Assembly: GCA_039621445.1 (NCBI GenBank)
Contig: CP154956.1
Coordinates: 88,108,482 to 88,172,481 of the forward strand
Length of the DNA: 64,000 nucleotides
Direction: 5' to 3'
Source: Euglena gracilis
Taxonomy: Eukaryota; Euglenida; Euglenophyceae; Euglenales
Shown: positions 62,701 through 64,000 of the stretch, in pieces
How positions within the stretch are numbered: the first letter of the stretch is position 1
How the letters are laid out: each line of letters starts with the position of its first letter
The notes under the pieces: generated by a model
Told to the model about the DNA's origin: nothing
Databases searched by the model: none
The model's input: the letters and a program-made list of their open reading frames with translations, nothing else
Program-made: the position numbers and the translations under genes

Positions 62701-63959
62701 ATTCAAAAAACGTTCATCACGCGCCAGAGTCATCGCCATTGAAAAGCGTGAAAATTTATCGTTTGCCTGTTGACCCCCCCAACTCGAGCAACCCTGACAG
62801 GACGATATGAAGGCATATGAACGACATACAAATGGCAGAGATCAGCGAATTCCAAATATAAGCAACCCCAAACACACAACCCTTGGAGCCAATTTTCAGA
62901 AACCGAAATATAAGCAACCGGTTTCTTATATTGGGTGGGGGGGTTACTTCATTTGTGGCAATGGGCACCCTGGCCATAGAAGTCATCCGCAGAAGGTGAG
63001 AAAGCCACACAGTGGCCCTCGTGGGGGACTTGCCAAGAGTTGACGAGTGTGCCCTGGGACAAAGTAGCCATGAGGGGAGGGGGCATGGTGGGGCTGTGGA
63101 ATGCTGTGGAATGGAGCTCAAACGAATAAGGACACGGCCGGGGTATTAAATGAACGAGGAGGAGGGGTGGGTCGGGACCCCCAGAGGGGGAAGTCGGCCC
63201 CCTTTGAACAAGAACAAGGATGGATGTCTGGTGGCAGGCGCATGATCCATTACGACGACACCCGCCAAACTCGGAATTTTTTTTAAAAAAATTCGTTCAG
63301 GATGAAATCCCATCAGCTGGTGTTCCGCAAAGTGGCAGGAAACCAAAAGCCACGGTCGCAGGTTCTCAGCGGGGGGGGGGGGGGTCGGTGTGCCTGAAAA
63401 ACGCACGAGCCAAGCCGCGCCGCGCCGCGCGACGCACCTCCGCTACGGCCCATAGCCGCACCGTGCCGTCCCACGCCACCGCGGCGACGTGGTCGGCGTC
63501 GTGGGTGAACGCCAAGCCGTGCACCGACGACGTGCCTGAGGTGGGGGGGCCAGCGTGGCCCATTCCCGTGCTGTCGGAAAACTGTCGCCGGACAGGTTGG
63601 CCGGTATTGTGGAAAATGACAGTTTCCTGGGCGGGACCCTGACAAGTTTTCAGGCATGACAGTTTCAGGGGGGTAAGTGCCACAGGAAACACCAGTAAAG
63701 AAAAGAAACCGGGGAAAATGTAGGTTGTGTGAATACATTGCTTGCATAGCTTGCAGTTTGCTGTGGCGCGGCTTTAATGCCACAGCAAATTACCTTTCTG
63801 GTGCTTCTGCCTGTGTTTCGGCCATCTTCAGCTCTGCCCTGTCTGCCCCATCCCATAAGACTCAGGCATACCCAAGCCCCAGTCCAAATCGCACAGGGGC
63901 TCCACAACGTCGCCCACCGGGGTGGCGTCCTCCGGTGGGGGAAACCGGCCCGCGATGAG
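48098..63959 (-). CDS. CFAP57: Gene A: CFAP57/WDR65-like WD40 axonemal protein (multi-exon)
   Basis: Exons at 63959-63872, 63535-63436, ~62290-62197, 61714-61631, 60873-60841, ~59143-59068, 58871-~58735, 56659-56554, 55810-55746, 55394-55307, 54785-54724, 54285-54202, 53666-53567, ~51960-51820, 51513-51352, 50916-50803, 49960-49840, 49363-49328, 49182-49064 and 48318-48248 give successive WD40 strands. They align block by block with animal CFAP57 (WDR65), a two-propeller protein of cilia tied to inner dynein arms and radial-spoke regulation. Most junctions are GT-AG and keep frame; the 54.7/54.3 kb junction is a nonconventional intron. Animal CFAP57 continues into about 550 residues of coiled coil. 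Here only a short acidic/helical stretch follows before a possible stop at 48098, so the protein is either WD-only or the end is misplaced. The start is not identified and may lie beyond the window. The 58.8-56.6 kb and 60.8-59.1 kb junctions are unresolved. Confidence 0.72.
48248..48318 (-). CDS. Gene A putative last exon region (Ser/Pro-rich)
   Basis: VREAATAPHLSSPRDTPLSN then GVTR lies between AAAAACAG and GTGTGT and takes phase 0 from the previous exon. If the next exon starts at the ACCAG near 48140 in phase 2, it reads RAKWHRRMNL and stops at 48098. A different donor would keep another frame open. Confidence 0.45.
49064..49182 (-). CDS. Gene A exon, short coiled-coil segment
   Basis: Acceptor CTGTGCAG, donor CGG/GTATGA. 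ISDCECTEDLESMKQELSRI then KSLLKKGDAKKVKLRMAVR has heptad-like Leu/Ile spacing and strong charge. It may be a remnant or the start of the CFAP57 coiled coil. Confidence 0.65.
49328..49363 (-). CDS. Gene A micro-exon, acidic
   Basis: 36 nt between CTCCCAG and GTGTGT. In phase 1 it reads GDGDSDSEAEHLD-like acidic sequence that joins its neighbours as KSPF-DGDSDSEAEHLD-DISDCE. Confidence 0.5.
49840..49960 (-). CDS. Gene A exon, charged linker
   Basis: Acceptor AATCAG, donor TTTG/GTATGC, phase 0 in and 1 out. EKRRVSESSETAMEAAVQVR then MPRIVPPRFSPLIEVLKSPF. Its place, directly after the last propeller exon, matches the start of the linker that leads into the coiled coil of animal CFAP57. Confidence 0.6.
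50803..50916 (-). CDS. Gene A exon after the propellers
   Basis: 38 codons in phase 0, acceptor CCTCCCAG, donor CCCAG/GTGCTT. Reads PNPLELTHPWPKPLPYDVYE then LMFASTDRVVPAWPLPPQ. I do not recognise it; it is not found at this place in animal CFAP57. Confidence 0.62.
51352..51513 (-). CDS. Gene A exon: last WD40 blades
   Basis: 162 nt, phase 0, between CTGTCCCAG and GTGGTG. GTVRLYRLPLSVEEHREPFA and later HSGPVAHLRLSADCRWLFSV then GQDGAMVVAE. The join VGTPQ-GTVRLYRLPL mirrors CFAP57 VGTS-VGTIRAMKYPL. This closes the second propeller. Confidence 0.85.
51820..51960 (-). CDS. Gene A exon: WD40 blade
   Basis: LSPRCHCLAYDGRIYRSTAV then LCTAAQTLAVGTPQ; donor CAG/GTGTGC in phase 0. It aligns with the CFAP57 stretch containing VIYTAIVIS and ending MMFVGTS. 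The 5' boundary is unresolved: the conventional acceptor is out of phase with the 53.6 kb exon. Confidence 0.7.
53567..53666 (-). CDS. Gene A exon: WD40 blade
   Basis: Acceptor GCGCGCAG, donor GACG/GTGCCC. GQDDLITCLAFSHDGRRLL then SGANNGCLMYWTLDG is a canonical WD40 repeat. It joins in phase 0 to the exon at 54202 by GT-AG; that intron holds a CA microsatellite. Confidence 0.85.
53695..53741. repeat. CA dinucleotide microsatellite
   Basis: About 22 CA units in the gene A intron downstream of the 54.2 kb exon, just before the next acceptor in gene sense. Confidence 0.95.
54202..54285 (-). CDS. Gene A exon: WD40 blade
   Basis: 84 nt, phase 0. Reads GGQHFAAGSVNRVFLYDTYT then FECLASLQ, donor CAG/GTCCCT. 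With the upstream exon the join reads FSHGGQHFAAGS, equal in length to the animal CFAP57 block around its SNGG. This is one of the strongest anchors for placing the intron. Confidence 0.85.
54286..54723 (-). other. Nonconventional intron 6 (gene A)
   Basis: Starts GGC-CAGGGCTGG and ends CCGCCCTG-CCCCC, a perfect 6-bp stem plus outlying pairs. It joins FSH to GGQHFAAGS, the length found in animal CFAP57. A GC-AG reading would lose one residue. Confidence 0.82.
54724..54785 (-). CDS. Gene A exon: WD40 blade
   Basis: 62 nt after CCCGGCAG. Reads GELTLLHEWPLNCCRGVRFS then H. It enters in phase 1 and leaves in phase 0. No GT is usable at its 3' end; the exon stops exactly where a nonconventional intron (54723-54286) begins. 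Confidence 0.82.
55307..55394 (-). CDS. Gene A exon: WD40 blade (HPTG)
   Basis: Acceptor CGTTCAG, donor AATG/GTATGC, 88 nt. EVFSAACHPTGLFLLLGF then RYRLVMFFLLN has the CFAP57 spacing (E-x-x-S-x-x-x-HPSG-x-F-x-x-x-GF). Both junctions keep frame with their neighbours. Confidence 0.82.
55746..55810 (-). CDS. Gene A exon: WD40 blade end
   Basis: Acceptor CACCCCAG, donor GACGAG/GTGTGC. Joined in phase 1 it gives TSTDFCLHVWDFRNRRPE then LRKSFDE, the same spacing as the CFAP57 segment that ends in RLWN-type residues and a charged linker. Confidence 0.82.
56554..56659 (-). CDS. Gene A exon: WD40 repeat
   Basis: FPLEVGFHSSAVTAIDVCVQ then RPIVVTTST aligns with the CFAP57 stretch in which HSAPITG is followed by CIRKPLIAT. 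Donor ACAG/GTCTCC in phase 1. Acceptor GGTGCAG; the open frame extends upstream to about 56674. Confidence 0.8.
56758..56942. repeat. ACACC pentanucleotide array
   Basis: About 36 perfect units, close to the gene A exon at 56659. Confidence 0.97.
58735..58871 (-). CDS. Gene A exon: WD40 strand
   Basis: After CCACACAG the frame gives TPEGLDLHGVAAAPSSRRLL then LVHGDGR, in phase with the previous exon. It matches the CFAP57 block beginning a new blade (DVLCLCFSP-like). Near GDGR the homology continues better in another frame, so the 3' end, or one base of sequence, is uncertain. Confidence 0.6.
59068..59143 (-). CDS. Gene A exon: WD40 strand (AGPGR-type)
   Basis: RAAVYQYYGPGRDAECQQTI then PLQC, donor TGT/GTGTAC. 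Resembles the CFAP57 segment with a Gly-Pro-Gly-Arg turn at the start of the second half. The start could be about 15 bp upstream if the acceptor is not the CCCCACAG. Confidence 0.68.
60193..60353. mobile_element. Second copy of the CAATTG element, inverted
   Basis: TACCCG, C run, GGGCAATTG at the left; GTCGCGTGACAATTGCCC, G run, CGGGTA at the right. Internal CTGTGCTGGCCAATTTGTC is the reverse complement of the 9.5 kb copy. Confidence 0.72.
60841..60873 (-). CDS. Gene A candidate micro-exon (33 nt)
   Basis: VEDKRGGRALQ lies between GGTGCAG and GTCGTC, phase 0 on both sides, matching the preceding exon. The following join to 59.1 kb does not keep phase with plain GT-AG, so this exon is tentative. 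Confidence 0.4.
61631..61714 (-). CDS. Gene A exon: WD40 strand (AAWLDVGHLAVGT)
   Basis: 84 nt, phase 0 at both ends, between ACCCCAG and GTCATC. ITSAAWLDVGHLAVGT then VAGTCLVITAGQ corresponds to the CFAP57 blade ending in a GT-x-x-GKLFLFE-like strand. Confidence 0.75.
62197..62290 (-). CDS. Gene A exon: WD40 strand
   Basis: Reads GKLSVWSCDCNHVAMIGTEN then QTLNLYE, with donor GAG/GTATTG. Matches the CFAP57 block in which a beta strand precedes a short turn and a final strand. The 5' boundary is unclear: no AG is suitably placed and no complementary stem was found. Confidence 0.68.
62384..62670. repeat. Degenerate TG-rich repeat
   Basis: TGTGTTG/TGTATG-type sequence with recurring TGTGTGTTGT units. 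Confidence 0.9.
63436..63535 (-). CDS. Gene A exon: WD40 repeat
   Basis: Acceptor CACCTCAG, donor GAG/GTGCGT. The peptide HGLAFTHDADHVAAVAWDG followed by TVRLWAV is a typical WD40 blade with a terminal LW. It corresponds to the first-propeller block of CFAP57 that ends in an aromatic-rich strand. Confidence 0.75.
63872..63959 (-). CDS. Gene A exon, N-terminal region
   Basis: Opens after CTTTCCACAG and closes before GTATGC. It reads LIAGRFPPPEDATPV, then GDVVEPLCDLDWGL. It ends in phase 1, and the next exon (63535) needs exactly that phase, so the two join as DLDWGL-G-TSSVHG. No family signature of its own. Confidence 0.6.
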
Positions 63960-64000
63960 CTGTGGAAAGGACCAGGCGGATGGACCATTGGCCGTGAGGC

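Overview
The window is nuclear DNA from a eukaryote. GC-rich, CpG-rich exons of about 30-190 nt sit far apart in long introns full of microsatellites, C/G runs and short inverted-repeat elements. The best fit is a euglenid (Euglena-like) flagellate, for three reasons. Conserved protein blocks can only be joined in frame by a mixture of GT-AG introns and introns with the euglenid 'nonconventional' layout (three bases, a CAG-type stem, then the complementary CTG-type stem, five bases). One gene is an axonemal WD40 protein. One gene starts with an ATG directly behind an AG, as expected for spliced-leader trans-splicing. The species assignment is inference.

All recognised genes are on the minus strand, so transcription runs from high to low coordinates. 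Gene A (about 63.96-48.1 kb) is a CFAP57/WDR65-like WD40 protein; most of its exons line up one after another with animal CFAP57, but it appears to end soon after the beta-propellers. Gene B (about 46.3-35.64 kb) is an unrecognised protein with a Pro/Ser/Thr/Ala-rich first half and a helical, charged C-terminal part. Gene C (35,378 to about 6.86 kb) is a large multi-exon DEAH/RHA-type helicase (motif II is DEVH) whose exons give the Q-like region, P-loop, motifs Ia, II, III, IV, V and VI, then winged-helix, HA2-like and OB-like parts. Genes B and C are only about 260 bp apart, with a short CCCTAA array between them.

The main finding is structural. Nine introns can be placed to the base by reading-frame continuity, five of them also by protein homology. 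Each starts with NNN followed by a 5' stem and ends with the complementary stem plus NNNNN. Some are plainly mobile: the 44,709-45,211 intron has perfect CAGGGGTTTTCTTAAG termini, and a related copy covers bases 1-391. A non-intronic element at 541-900 has the same CAG...CTG polarity and a perfect 8-bp target-site duplication. The 3+5 extra bases removed with each intron add up to 8, the duplication length of hAT-type transposons. The octets on the two sides of the nine introns match at 34 of 64 positions in the eight best-placed cases. The model is that these introns descend from hAT-like elements, and that splicing removes the element plus exactly one copy of its target duplication.

The region below 6.86 kb (downstream of gene C) contains repeats and element copies but no gene I can support. 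No tRNA, rRNA, CRISPR or prokaryotic feature was seen. Exon ends given as approximate were set by eye from splice motifs and homology; coordinates may be off by a few bases.
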